64,000 nt of DNA, from assembly GCF_001269365.1 (NCBI RefSeq), contig NZ_CXOM01000001.1, positions 310,090 through 374,089 on the forward strand, written 5' to 3'. Shown one piece after another: positions 26,664-35,066 of this stretch; positions within the stretch are counted from its first letter, which is position 1; each line of letters begins with the position of its first letter. The stretch is from Limnohabitans sp. Rim11 (lineage in GTDB: Bacteria; Pseudomonadota; Gammaproteobacteria; Burkholderiales; Burkholderiaceae_C). The notes beneath the pieces are model-generated. The model did no database searches. It had not been told where the DNA came from and worked only from the letters and a program-made list of their open reading frames with translations. The position numbers and the translations under genes are program-made.

Positions 26664-29096
26664 ATGTCTGGACACACACCGCTACCCGCTGAATTGATTG
26701 ACTTGCCGATGTTGCCTTTGCGCGATGTCGTGGTCTTTCCGCACATGGTCATCCCACTTTTTGTGGGCCGACCCAAAAGCATCAAGGCGCTCGAAAGCGC
26801 CATGCTCACCGACCGCCGCATCATGCTGGTCGCCCAAAAAACAGCCGCCAAGGATGAGCCCGAAGCCACCGACATGTTTGAAGTCGGTTGCATTTCTACC
26901 ATCTTGCAAATGCTCAAACTGCCCGATGGCACCGTCAAGGTCTTGGTCGAAGGTCAGCAACGCGCCAAGGTGCAAACCATTGCCGATGGCGAAGCTCATT
27001 TTGTGGCCACCGTCATGCCCGTTCAAGTGGCTGCCGAGAAAGCCGAGCAAAGCAGCGAAATTGAAGCGCTGCGCCGCGCGGTCATGCAGCAGTTTGACCA
27101 GTACGTCAAACTGAATAAAAAGATTCCACCCGAAATTCTGACGTCCATTTCCAGCATCGATGAGCCAGGCCGTTTGGCTGACACCATCGCTGCGCACTTG
27201 CCGCTCAAGTTAGAGAACAAGCAAGTGGTGCTCGACTTGGCCAGCATTCGCGATCGTTTGGAAAATCTCTTCACGCAACTTGAGCGTGAAGTCGACATTC
27301 TTAACGTCGACAAAAAAATCCGCGGTCGCGTCAAGCGCCAGATGGAAAAGAATCAGCGCGATTTCTATTTGAATGAGCAAGTCAAGGCCATTCAAAAAGA
27401 ACTGGGTGAAGGCGAAGAGGGCGCCGACATCGAAGAGATCGAAAAGAAAATCAAAGCCGCCAAAATGCCTGCGGAAGCACGCAAGAAGGCCGATGCCGAG
27501 CTCAAGAAACTCAAGCTCATGTCGCCTATGTCGGCAGAGGCTTCTGTAGTGCGCAACTACATCGAAGTACTGACCGGCTTGCCGTGGAGCAAGAAGACCA
27601 AAATCAAACACGACTTAGGCAATGCCGAAGGTGTATTGAATGAAGACCACTATGGTCTGGAAAAAGTCAAAGACCGCATCATGGAATACCTGGCGGTGCA
27701 GCAGCGCGTCGACAAAGTCAAAGCGCCTATTCTTTGTTTGGTCGGCCCTCCTGGTGTGGGTAAAACTTCCTTGGGCCAATCCATTGCCAAAGCCACAGGA
27801 CGCAAATACGTTCGCATGGCCTTGGGCGGTATGCGAGACGAAGCCGAAATTCGCGGTCATCGCCGCACCTACATTGGCGCCATGCCCGGCAAAGTGTTGC
27901 AAAGCCTAACCAAGGTCGGCACGCGCAATCCTTTGTTCTTGCTGGACGAAATTGACAAGCTGGGCACCGACTTCCGCGGTGATCCTTCCAGCGCGTTGCT
28001 AGAGGTCTTAGACCCCGAGCAAAATCACACCTTTGGCGATCACTACGTCGAAGTTGATTTTGATTTGAGCGATGTCATGTTCGTGGCCACTTCCAACTCC
28101 ATGAACATTCCTTCTGCGCTGTTAGACCGCATGGAAGTCATTCGTTTGTCGGGCTATACCGAAGACGAAAAAACCAGCATTGCCATTAAATATTTGCTAC
28201 CCAAGCAACTTAAAAACAATGGTGTCAAGGTTGAAGAACTCAACATCAGCGATGCTGCTGTTCGCGACGTGGTTCGTTACTACACGCGTGAAGCTGGCGT
28301 GCGTTCACTCGAGCGTGAACTGTCTAAGATATGCCGCAAAGTGGTCAAGAGCTTGTTGCTCAAGCAAATGACTGCGCCTGTGCTGGTGACGCCAGACAAT
28401 TTGAACGATTTCTTGGGTGTGCAGAAGTACACCTATGGCCGCGCTGAAGCAGCCAACCAAGTGGGCCAAGTGGTTGGTTTGGCTTGGACAGAAGTCGGCG
28501 GCGATTTGCTCACCATTGAAGCCGCTCTCATGCCAGGCAAGGGTGTCATTACCCGCACCGGCTCCTTGGGCGATGTCATGAAAGAGTCTGTGGAAGCCGC
28601 TCGTACCGTGGTTCGCAGCCGGTCTCGCATGTTAGGCATCAAAGACGATGTCTTTGAGAAAAAAGATTTGCACATTCACGTGCCCGATGGTGCGACACCC
28701 AAAGATGGCCCAAGTGCTGGCGCCGCCATGACCACGGCCATGGTGTCTGCTATGACAGGCATTCCTGTGCGCGCCGATGTGGCCATGACTGGCGAAATTA
28801 CGTTGCGCGGTGAGGTTACAGCCATTGGCGGCTTGAAAGAAAAGCTGTTGGCTGCCTTGCGTGGTGGCATCAAGACCGTTCTCATTCCGGAAGACAACGT
28901 CAAAGACCTGCAAGACATTCCTGAAAATGTCAAAAATGGTCTGGAAATTGTGCCTGTGAAGTGGATCGACAAAGTCTTGGAAGTGGCCCTTGAGAAGATG
29001 CCTCAGGCCTTGCCTGATGACGAGCCTGCTGCCGTAGAAGCCCCCGTGGTTTCAGAGGCAAAAGCCGGTGACAAAACGGGTGCCGTAAAGCATTGA
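26664..29096 (+). CDS. lon: ATP-dependent protease Lon
   Basis: Cytoplasmic AAA+ serine protease that degrades damaged proteins and short-lived regulators. The 810-residue protein has the N-terminal LON substrate domain (LPMLPLRDVVVFPHMVIPLFVG), a coiled region, and the AAA+ module with Walker A GPPGVGKTSLG, Walker B LFLLDEIDK and YTREAGVRSLER. The protease domain carries catalytic Ser684 (KDGPSAGAAM) and Lys727 (GLKEKLLAAL). ATG 26664 is chosen because MSGHTPLPAELIDLPMLPLRD is the natural start and AAGGGAA lies just upstream. The Ala/Glu-rich tail after about 780 looks disordered. It has its own heat-shock-like promoter. Confidence 0.97.
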   Translation: MSGHTPLPAELIDLPMLPLRDVVVFPHMVIPLFVGRPKSIKALESAMLTDRRIMLVAQKTAAKDEPEATDMFEVGCISTILQMLKLPDGTVKVLVEGQQRAKVQTIADGEAHFVATVMPVQVAAEKAEQSSEIEALRRAVMQQFDQYVKLNKKIPPEILTSISSIDEPGRLADTIAAHLPLKLENKQVVLDLASIRDRLENLFTQLEREVDILNVDKKIRGRVKRQMEKNQRDFYLNEQVKAIQKELGEGEEGADIEEIEKKIKAAKMPAEARKKADAELKKLKLMSPMSAEASVVRNYIEVLTGLPWSKKTKIKHDLGNAEGVLNEDHYGLEKVKDRIMEYLAVQQRVDKVKAPILCLVGPPGVGKTSLGQSIAKATGRKYVRMALGGMRDEAEIRGHRRTYIGAMPGKVLQSLTKVGTRNPLFLLDEIDKLGTDFRGDPSSALLEVLDPEQNHTFGDHYVEVDFDLSDVMFVATSNSMNIPSALLDRMEVIRLSGYTEDEKTSIAIKYLLPKQLKNNGVKVEELNISDAAVRDVVRYYTREAGVRSLERELSKICRKVVKSLLLKQMTAPVLVTPDNLNDFLGVQKYTYGRAEAANQVGQVVGLAWTEVGGDLLTIEAALMPGKGVITRTGSLGDVMKESVEAARTVVRSRSRMLGIKDDVFEKKDLHIHVPDGATPKDGPSAGAAMTTAMVSAMTGIPVRADVAMTGEITLRGEVTAIGGLKEKLLAALRGGIKTVLIPEDNVKDLQDIPENVKNGLEIVPVKWIDKVLEVALEKMPQALPDDEPAAVEAPVVSEAKAGDKTGAVKH

Positions 29097-29115
29097 GAGA
29101 ATTTTTCAAGCGCCT

Positions 29116-29144
29116 TTAAAAATTCTTAAAAATTGCGCTACAAT
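29116..29144 (+). promoter_or_regulatory. Possible promoter of the tRNA-Gly/tRNA-Cys pair
   Basis: TACAAT at 29139-29144 is a good -10 box. Seventeen bases upstream is TTAAAA, a weak -35. The region is AT-rich and ends about 50 bases before tRNA-Gly. No terminator is seen after lon, so the tRNAs might also be read from lon transcripts. Confidence 0.35.
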
Positions 29145-29192
29145 TCGTCCAACGCAGACAAAGCGGCATAGAATGCTGAGTTGATTGCAAAT

Positions 29193-29268
29193 GCGGGATT
29201 AGCTCAGTTGGTAGAGCGATACCTTGCCAAGGTATAGGTCGAGAGTTCGAGCCTCTTATCCCGCTCCA
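29193..29268 (+). tRNA. tRNA-Gly (anticodon GCC)
   Basis: A 76-base tRNA with encoded CCA. Acceptor GCGGGAT pairs with ATCCCGC, then T and CCA. The anticodon loop TTGCCAA gives GCC for GGC/GGU codons. D arm AGCTCAGTTGGTAGAGC and T loop TTCGAGC are standard. tRNA-Cys follows after 72 bases. Confidence 0.97.
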
Positions 29269-29340
29269 AACATTGAAAGATTGACCAACATCTTTCAGCA
29301 AATCAGGGAAGCAACCGCTTCCCTTTTTTGTCGCATATAC

Positions 29341-29414
29341 GGCGCGGTAGCAAAGCGGTTATGCACCGGATTGCAAATCCGTGTAGGTCGGTTCGACTCC
29401 GGCCCGCGCCTCCA
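29341..29414 (+). tRNA. tRNA-Cys (anticodon GCA)
   Basis: A 74-base tRNA with encoded CCA. Acceptor GGCGCGG pairs with CCGCGCC, then T and CCA. The anticodon loop TTGCAAA gives GCA. The T arm is GGTCGGTTCGACTCCGGCC. It is followed by an intrinsic terminator 6 bases later. Confidence 0.97.
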
Positions 29415-29420
29415 AATGAA

Positions 29421-29453
29421 AAAGCCACTGTTTTTTGAACAGTGGCTTTTTTT
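29421..29453 (+). terminator. Intrinsic terminator after tRNA-Cys
   Basis: AAAGCCACTG (29421-29430) and CAGTGGCTTT (29440-29449) form a perfect 10-bp stem with a 9-base loop, then a T-run to about 29453. It ends the tRNA transcript and can also act on the opposite strand for the converging DUF1648 gene. Confidence 0.88.
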
Positions 29454-29467
29454 ATGCTTTCTAGCTT

Positions 29468-29992
29468 TCAAATCTTTTTTGCGTCAGGCAATTTAAATCG
29501 ACGAAGAAGCAGTATTGACCAGATGCCACTCAATACCAAGAAAAAAATCGATCCTAGATAAAAATCAGAAGCCGGCACAGCAGGGAGCTGTTGTGCATTG
29601 GCTTGAATGACAAGCCAATGCACATAACTTAAAAAAATCAAAAGAAAACAAGCAAATACACGCATCCATAAATTCAAGGTGTAAAAAGTATCTGCCCTGT
29701 TTTCAGGGGCAAGCCAATACTCGCGGTGAGGAATGTTGATCAAGCTAGGAGGCAACTTACCTAGCACCAGGGGCATCAGCGCCAAGAGACCAGGCACACC
29801 CACTACAACAGCAAGCATGGTGTAGGTGTAGCTTTCCTTGCTCATGAAGCCGTCAGCAATACCCTCTGCGTTGAAATGCGAGGCCATTCTGGGCGGTAGA
29901 TTGGCGCTGCTACTGGTTACAAAATAAATGGCAAAAATCATCAAAACCAAAAAGCTGAGATTGATGTATTTTTGCTTGAAAAGTTTGTCCAT
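29468..29992 (-). CDS. DUF1648-type small membrane protein
   Basis: An integral inner-membrane protein of 174 residues with four likely helices: about 11-25 (FLVLMIFAIYFV), 55-78 (TMLAVVVGVPGLLALMPLVL), 112-135 (VFACFLLIFLSYVHWLVI) and 145-165. The segment PPRMASHFNAEGIADGFMSK after helix 1 matches the DUF1648 pattern, in which LPxxxxxHFNxxGxxD is conserved. ATG 29992 (MDKLFKQKY) is preferred to an upstream TTG at 30040. Function is unknown. It converges on the tRNA-Cys terminator, and the next gene upstream on its strand is the Bug receptor. Confidence 0.7.
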   Translation of the reverse strand: MDKLFKQKYINLSFLVLMIFAIYFVTSSSANLPPRMASHFNAEGIADGFMSKESYTYTMLAVVVGVPGLLALMPLVLGKLPPSLINIPHREYWLAPENRADTFYTLNLWMRVFACFLLIFLSYVHWLVIQANAQQLPAVPASDFYLGSIFFLVLSGIWSILLLRRFKLPDAKKI

Positions 29993-30107
29993 AAAATGAA
30001 AAAAGGTTTGAAGCGAAAAAGCCACTTCCACGAGAATCAATTTGATCTCTGCCCATATTAAGGGCCAAATAATGGAGCGGCTAGATTTTAAAAATCTTCA
30101 AGCTTGA

Positions 30108-31088
30108 TCAGTTGGGCTGCACGCCAGCCTTGATCAACAAGCCACCCAAGGTTTCAATTTCATTTTTCAAATGAGCCCTGAGTGCATTGGGCGTGGCCTG
30201 TTCCACACTGACAGCTGCAACGCCCATGCCATCCAAACGGTTGATCACTTCTGCATCAGTCACCGATTTTTGCAATGCGGCAGTGAGTTTGTCTAGGACC
30301 GGTTTGGGAGTGCCTTTTGGTGCATAAAGCCCAAATGAAATATTGATTTCAAAGCCTTTGACGCCAGCTTCTGCAATGGCCGGTGTGTTGGGCAAAGAAG
30401 GCAAGCGGTTTTTGCCTGCTGAAGCATAAGCCTTGATTTTTCCGTTCTTCACAGAAGGCACAGTGCCTGATGTTTGATCGCACAAGACATCGACCTGGCC
30501 GCCCATCAGGTCGGTCAGCGCGGGGCCTGTGCCTTTGTAGGGAATTTCATTGAGCTGCACACCCAGCACATTCATCATCATGAGGCCACACAAATGGGAT
30601 GCAGAGCCTACGCCCGCATGGGCCAAGCTGACTTTCTTTTGGTTGGTTTTGAGATAAGAAACAAATTCGTTCAGGTCTTTAGGGGGGAACTCGTTTCTGG
30701 CCACAATCACCATGGGGCCGCTGGTGGCAGAGCCAATAGGCTCGAAATCGTCCACGGGGTGGTAGCTTAGGTTTTTGTACATGGCCAAATTGGTGGCGTG
30801 GCTCACGTGAATCATGAGCAGGGTGTAGCCATCAGGCTTGGAGCGAGCCACCTTGGCCGTCCCAATGGAACCGGCCGCACCCGCCGTGTTGTCAACCACA
30901 ATTTGTTGCCCCAAAATCTTTTGCATTGAACCTGCAAAGAGGCGCGTGATGGTATCGCCAGGGCCGCCAGCCGCATAGGGCATCACCATGGTGATGGGTT
31001 TGTTGGGGTAGTCTTGCGCTTGCGCCTGTGTCATCCAAAAACACGCAGACGAGATGGCAAGGAGGGGCATCCATTTTTTGAGGTTCAT
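30108..31088 (-). CDS. Bug-family (TctC-type) periplasmic solute receptor
   Basis: Extracytoplasmic receptor of 326 residues. A Sec signal peptide (MNLKKWMPLLAISSACFWM, cleavage near AQA-QDYP) is followed by the family start YPNKPITMVMPYAAGGPGD, then VVDNTAGAAGSIGTAKVARSKPDGYTLL. Bug proteins bind carboxylates, amino acids or similar small ligands. They are very numerous in Burkholderiales and mostly lie apart from TctAB transporters, as here. A CMD-family gene lies 61 bases upstream on the same strand, so the two may form an operon for uptake and use of one compound. Ligand unknown. Confidence 0.92.
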   Translation of the reverse strand: MNLKKWMPLLAISSACFWMTQAQAQDYPNKPITMVMPYAAGGPGDTITRLFAGSMQKILGQQIVVDNTAGAAGSIGTAKVARSKPDGYTLLMIHVSHATNLAMYKNLSYHPVDDFEPIGSATSGPMVIVARNEFPPKDLNEFVSYLKTNQKKVSLAHAGVGSASHLCGLMMMNVLGVQLNEIPYKGTGPALTDLMGGQVDVLCDQTSGTVPSVKNGKIKAYASAGKNRLPSLPNTPAIAEAGVKGFEINISFGLYAPKGTPKPVLDKLTAALQKSVTDAEVINRLDGMGVAAVSVEQATPNALRAHLKNEIETLGGLLIKAGVQPN

Positions 31089-31149
31089 AAGAAGTCCTGG
31101 TAGTCGTGAATTAAGAAATATTTAATTTGTTGGCGTTAGATAGCGGCCC

Positions 31150-31740
31150 TTAAGCCAAGAGTCGGCTGCGAATGGTCATGGGCTCTAGCACTTCAAGCGG
31201 CAACTCGCCACCCCCTGGAATGCCGACTTGTGTGGCGTTCAAAAGCATCGAGACCATGACATAAGTGCCAGACAAAACTGTCAGGTCAATGACCGCTTGT
31301 TCTCCCATTGTGTCGACAGCCTCTTGCCAAAGAGCATCTGGCACGCGGTGGTTCAGGCTGAGTTGAATGCAATAGTCATACACCAAACGCTCGTCGTCTT
31401 GCATGCTGCTGGGACGTTTGCATTCGCGCAAATCTTTCATGACAGCCTCTGACAAACCCGCTTTGCGAGCAATGATTTCGTGAGCCCACCATTCGTACTG
31501 GGCATTTGAAATACGGGCTTGAATAAGAATGGCAAATTCATTCAGTCGTTTGTTGACCGATGTTCTAAAGCGCAAGTAATCTAAATGATCAAAGCACCTT
31601 CGGGCCATTTCAGGGCTTCGAAGCAATGCGTTGTAAGGGCCGCCTAGGGCTGCACTAGAAACTTTAAGGATGTCGTCTGCCAATGGTTTAACCGCATCGG
31701 GCAGGGCGTCGTAGGAGATTTGGGTGAGTCTTTCAGTCAT
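31150..31740 (-). CDS. Carboxymuconolactone decarboxylase (CMD) family protein
   Basis: A 196-residue protein of the CMD/AhpD fold. Its core reads FAILIQARISNAQYEWWAHEIIARKAGLS, where the usual CxxC redox pair of AhpD is absent and the positions are hydrophilic or aromatic. The WWAHE segment contains the conserved His. A second conserved region is AVIDLTVLSGTYVMVSMLLNATQV. ATG 31740 is used; a TTG two codons upstream is less likely. Relatives occur next to transporters and ring-cleavage genes. Downstream on the same strand is the Bug receptor. Enzymatic role unknown, probably not a peroxidase partner. Confidence 0.8.
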   Translation of the reverse strand: MTERLTQISYDALPDAVKPLADDILKVSSAALGGPYNALLRSPEMARRCFDHLDYLRFRTSVNKRLNEFAILIQARISNAQYEWWAHEIIARKAGLSEAVMKDLRECKRPSSMQDDERLVYDYCIQLSLNHRVPDALWQEAVDTMGEQAVIDLTVLSGTYVMVSMLLNATQVGIPGGGELPLEVLEPMTIRSRLLA

Positions 31741-31817
31741 TCCCAAATTTTAGATTGATGCTTCTTTTTGGGGGGAGTGCTTACCCGAAGGGGTGTCAAG
31801 TTGGCGATAGTAAAAGA

Positions 31818-32021
31818 TCAACTTGTCTTGGGGGGATGGGGTTTAGGCACAAAACCAAGACAAGGCCGTCCGTCTGAATTCATCACTTGAATGCTAGGCA
31901 ATATTTGCGATTTGAATCCCAGTAGCTTGCAGGAGTAGGGCATTTTGGGATCCCAACTGGTGGCAAAGTGAACACACTTCCAACAGTTGACCTGACCTAA
32001 GTGAGAGGGGGGGCTTGCCAC
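31818..32021 (-). CDS. Small Cys-rich conserved protein, possible metal site
   Basis: A 67-residue protein with CWKCVHF, then WDPKMPYSCKLLGFKS and a fourth Cys in GRPCLGFV. The spacing CxxC...C...C, together with His and aromatic residues, suggests a zinc- or iron-binding knuckle. I recognise the pattern CxxCxHxxxxWDPxxPYxCxxxGFKS from short uncharacterised proteobacterial proteins but know no function. The frame begins at GTG 32021 without an obvious ribosome site. It stands alone, between the CMD gene and the divergent VOC gene. Confidence 0.6.
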   Translation of the reverse strand: MASPPSHLGQVNCWKCVHFATSWDPKMPYSCKLLGFKSQILPSIQVMNSDGRPCLGFVPKPHPPKTS

Positions 32022-32158
32022 AGTGAATCAATGAATAAAGTTGATGGTCGCTATCATAAAGAATGATTCAGAATCAGGTGCTTTTAATTTTGAATGCGGG
32101 GTTATTCAATCGCGCCCTAAAATCATGACATCGACTTCATTTAACAGGTAAGCCTCAT

Positions 32159-32572
32159 ATGCAACCCTTCCACCTAGCATTTCCCGTCACATCCTTGGCC
32201 AAGGCGCGCGCCTTCTATGGCGATTTATTGGGATGTCCGGAGGGACGATCAAGCGAAGATTGGATCGACTTCAACTTTTATGGCCATCAAATTGTGGCGC
32301 ACCTAAGCCCTTCTGAAGCGGGCCATCACAATACCAGCGCCGTTGATGGCGACAACGTGCCCGTCAGGCATTTTGGCTTGGTCATGGAGATGGGGCAGTG
32401 GGAAGCCTTGGCCGAAAAACTGAAACTGGCGGGCACCCAATTTGTGATTGAACCCCACATTCGCTTCAAAGGCCAAGTGGGTGAGCAAGCCACCATGTTT
32501 TTCTTGGACCCCTGCGGCAATGCTGTGGAGTTCAAGGCCTTTGCCAATCCTGCCAGTTTGTTTGCCAAGTAA
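32159..32572 (+). CDS. VOC-family protein (glyoxalase/dioxygenase superfamily)
   Basis: A 137-residue protein with the paired beta-alpha-beta-beta-beta fold. The N-terminal half reads [22 protein letters not shown] and the C-terminal half [21 protein letters not shown] followed by [15 protein letters not shown]. Likely metal ligands are His5, His75 or so, and the Glu of AVEFK, as in related proteins annotated as glyoxalases. Activity cannot be assigned. It has its own ATG with no near upstream gene on this strand, and a long hairpin follows the stop. Confidence 0.85.
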   Translation: MQPFHLAFPVTSLAKARAFYGDLLGCPEGRSSEDWIDFNFYGHQIVAHLSPSEAGHHNTSAVDGDNVPVRHFGLVMEMGQWEALAEKLKLAGTQFVIEPHIRFKGQVGEQATMFFLDPCGNAVEFKAFANPASLFAK

Positions 32573-32584
32573 TCTAAACAAGGC

Positions 32585-32623
32585 TTGCAGCGACATTCAA
32601 TTCGTTTGAATGTGAAGCTGCAA
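32585..32623 (+). other. Long hairpin between the VOC and Mrr-like genes
   Basis: TTGCAGC (32585-32591) pairs with GCTGCAA (32617-32623), and inside it ACATTCAA (32593-32600) pairs with TTGAATGT (32606-32613) around a 5-base loop. No T-run follows. The stem ends 8 bases before ATG 32632, so it could act as a weak terminator or mask the ribosome site of the next gene. Confidence 0.5.
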
Positions 32624-32631
32624 TCAGATCC

Positions 32632-33210
32632 ATGAAATTCAAGATGTCAGACAAATCGCTGTTTGCGATTTTGTTGCGTTCGCCCTGGTGGTACAGCTTT
32701 TTAATCGCTGCGCTCATGATGCTGCTTGCACGGGTTTTCTTGCCCGAAGCCTATCGCGGTGTCGGCATGATCAGCGCCATGCCATTTGGTATCTTGGGTG
32801 TCATTGCGGCCTGGCGTCAACGCAACAAGCCTTCGCCCGAAGCTGTCTCTTTAGCCTTGACCAACTTGGCCAGCATGTCGTGGAAGCAATTTTTGCCCGT
32901 CATGGAACAAGCATTTGTTCAGCAAGGTTTCACTGTCATTCACTTGAACTCAAGCGCTGCAGACTTGAAGCTAGATAAATCAGGTCAAGTTACTTTGGTT
33001 AGCTGCAAGCGCTGGAAGGCTGCCACCTTGGGGGTGGAGGTACTCCGTGATTTGACATCTTTGCAAGCTTCTGAAGATGCAAGCTATGCTGCTTGCATTA
33101 GCCTTAGTTTGCCAACTGGCGTGGCACTTAAATTTGCCAAAGACAACGGCATCCAATTGATCTGTCAGGACGAATTGGCTGCGCTTTGTTTGAAGGCGTT
33201 AAAGGCCTAA
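32632..33210 (+). CDS. Membrane protein with degenerate Mrr-type nuclease-like domain
   Basis: A 192-residue protein with two N-terminal helices (about 17-34 and 42-60, the second GMISAMPFGILGVIAAW) and a cytoplasmic domain from about 75. The latter has the layout of restriction-endonuclease-like Mrr_cat domains: FVQQGFTVIHLNSSAADLKLDK, then VTLVSCKRWKA. The active site of Mrr proteins is D...(E/Q)xK; here D and K remain but the Q/E position is Ser (SCK). It may bind nucleic acid or a nucleotide without cutting. ATG 32644 is an alternative start. Function unknown. Confidence 0.65.
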   Translation: MKFKMSDKSLFAILLRSPWWYSFLIAALMMLLARVFLPEAYRGVGMISAMPFGILGVIAAWRQRNKPSPEAVSLALTNLASMSWKQFLPVMEQAFVQQGFTVIHLNSSAADLKLDKSGQVTLVSCKRWKAATLGVEVLRDLTSLQASEDASYAACISLSLPTGVALKFAKDNGIQLICQDELAALCLKALKA

Positions 33211-33219
33211 GCAGCTTCT

Positions 33220-34269
33220 TCAAGCCTTGAGGGCTTGCATGATGCGTGCAATGCAGTCATTGGTTTTGGCTGCATCAATCCAGCGCAGGATACAAACCAG
33301 TTCGAGCTCTGGATCCACCCAGGTCACAGACGAGCCGGCACCAATGGCAAACCATGAACTGCGAGGCGCATCTTTGAACAAGGCGCCGTCCTTGTTGAGC
33401 CAAATTAGGTAGCCGTAGTAGGGCGCTACATCGCAGGGTTGCTGCATCATTTGAAGCCACTTGGCCGATAGTATCTGCTGGCCCTTGTAGGTGCCATTGT
33501 CCATAAGCATCAAGCCAATCAGTGCTTGGTCCATGGCCGAAATGGAAACGCCGCCGCCCCAATGACTGCCACCTGGCACCGACATCATGCGTTGGCCATT
33601 GACCTGCGTCCAACCTTGCTCGTAGCCTACCCACTGAAACTCATCCGAACAGCCCAAAGGTTTGCGGAAATATTCTTCAAATACTTCTGGCAACGGGCGC
33701 TTGAACAAATGCAACAAGGCCAAAGAGAGTTGGTTGATGCGAACGTCGTTGTACTCAAACCTAGAGCCAGGTTCGCCAAGAGGTCTAGCGTCGCCTTTGG
33801 TACCGCCTGCTTCGCCAGTTTGGTAAGCCAGCCAGCGGTAGCGGTCTACTTGTTCTGGAATGCCTAGGCAAGTGCCTTCCCATTCGCTGGTTTGTTGGAA
33901 CAGGTGATGCCACGTAATGCGTGACATGCGCTCGCCCTCAAAGCCAATGCCAGGACATTGTTGGACAACAGGGGTGTGAACGTCTTGAATCAAGCCTTGA
34001 TCAAAGGCCAAACCAGCCAACAAAGCCAAATAGGTTTTTGCCACGCTGAAGGTGAGGTCGGCTTTGTGAGGCTCGCCCCATTGGGCAAGCAATTGATTCT
34101 TTTGAAAAATGACACCAGACACAGGGCCTCGGCCGTGCACCGGGCCATACAAGCGGTTGTAGGGTGGGGGGTCGGCATCGTGAATGCCCCAAGGCGGCGA
34201 GTTGTCTCGGGTCCAGGGAGTTTCGCTGGATTGAATAAATTCAATGGCGTCTTGAAGCAAATTAGGCAT
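33220..34269 (-). CDS. Serine hydrolase of the beta-lactamase/class C-like family
   Basis: A 349-residue protein with the penicillin-binding fold. The nucleophile motif SxxK appears as SVAK in DLTFSVAKTYLALL (about residue 75), the second motif region as YNDVRIN, and the third as HWGGGVSIS in place of KTG. No signal peptide is visible at MPNLLQDAIEFIQSS, so a cytoplasmic esterase or amidase is more likely than an antibiotic-degrading lactamase. ATG 34269 is well placed. Substrate unknown. It converges with the Mrr-like gene 10 bases apart and lies 23 bases after the DUF4337 gene, possibly in one transcript. Confidence 0.85.
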   Translation of the reverse strand: MPNLLQDAIEFIQSSETPWTRDNSPPWGIHDADPPPYNRLYGPVHGRGPVSGVIFQKNQLLAQWGEPHKADLTFSVAKTYLALLAGLAFDQGLIQDVHTPVVQQCPGIGFEGERMSRITWHHLFQQTSEWEGTCLGIPEQVDRYRWLAYQTGEAGGTKGDARPLGEPGSRFEYNDVRINQLSLALLHLFKRPLPEVFEEYFRKPLGCSDEFQWVGYEQGWTQVNGQRMMSVPGGSHWGGGVSISAMDQALIGLMLMDNGTYKGQQILSAKWLQMMQQPCDVAPYYGYLIWLNKDGALFKDAPRSSWFAIGAGSSVTWVDPELELVCILRWIDAAKTNDCIARIMQALKA

Positions 34270-34292
34270 GGTTTAAATCAATCTATGTTGCG

Positions 34293-34874
34293 TCAGAAAA
34301 ATAAGAAATAGCCATTCACTGTACTGATAAAGCCTAAGGTACCCAGCAAAGTGCCGGCCCAATAGAGCGCGGGTATGCCGGCAACAATAGAAACGGAGAG
34401 CAAGACAATGGCAATTTGCAATGCCCCTTCAGCGTAATCAAACCAAGGGTCTTGAAGCATGGCGTGGTCACGTATGGCTTCATGTTCTTTGGCTCTCACC
34501 ATGAGTTCTTTTTTGCCTTCTTTGGTTTCAGGTTCTGACTCATAGCGATCAATGGTTTTTTTGTAGTCTGCGAGTTTCTTTTCGTACAGGGCTTTGGCGT
34601 TGGTATTCATATTGGGCTCGCGCGCCATCTGAAGTTCTAAATCGGCAGCTGCCAATTTGTAGTCAGTTTGCCGAATACTTTTAGCTTGGTAAAAGGCATA
34701 TGCGTTAGCTGCCAAGATGTTTTCTTGTGTGGCCTCTTTCATGGCATTGGAGCCGCCCAAGCTGGCAATGGCCAAGACCATGGCCAAAATAGAAATGGTC
34801 AAGGCCGATCGGTTTTGCTGTTTGTTGCCATCGCCAGATTGTTCGATCAATTCTGCGGTTTCTTGTGCGTCCAT
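34293..34874 (-). CDS. DUF4337 membrane protein
   Basis: A 193-residue protein with one N-terminal helix (SALTISILAMVLAIASLGG), then SNAMKEATQENILAANAYAFYQAK, a charged helical stretch (about 75-140, including YEKKLADYKKTIDRYESE) and two C-terminal helices ending TVNGYFLFF. The sequence around NAMKEATQxNIxAxxxxAFYQAKxxRQ matches the DUF4337 family as I know it. Function unknown. It lies upstream of, and on the same strand as, the serine hydrolase, and is divergent from the TRAP operon. Confidence 0.75.
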   Translation of the reverse strand: MDAQETAELIEQSGDGNKQQNRSALTISILAMVLAIASLGGSNAMKEATQENILAANAYAFYQAKSIRQTDYKLAAADLELQMAREPNMNTNAKALYEKKLADYKKTIDRYESEPETKEGKKELMVRAKEHEAIRDHAMLQDPWFDYAEGALQIAIVLLSVSIVAGIPALYWAGTLLGTLGFISTVNGYFLFF

Positions 34875-35066
34875 TTTGTTTCCTTTGATTGTGTAAATCG
34901 CATTAGCAGAATTGACAATTGCTTATTAAGAGTTGGGATATTTTGTCTACTTTAATTGACAACTTGCGCAAATATTTTCTGAAATTTTAGTGAAAACCCT
35001 GAGGGATGTTTATGGCGGTCAATGCATGATGCTCGTTGGATTTTTTATTTACCTAAGGAATGAAAT

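Noticed and set aside
33220-34269. Antibiotic-resistance beta-lactamase
   Set aside because: There is no signal peptide and the third motif is HWGGG, not KTG. An esterase or amidase-like role is more likely.
34912-34961. Two TTGACA boxes upstream of the TRAP receptor gene
   Set aside because: Neither has a good -10 box at 16-18 bases, so no promoter is called.
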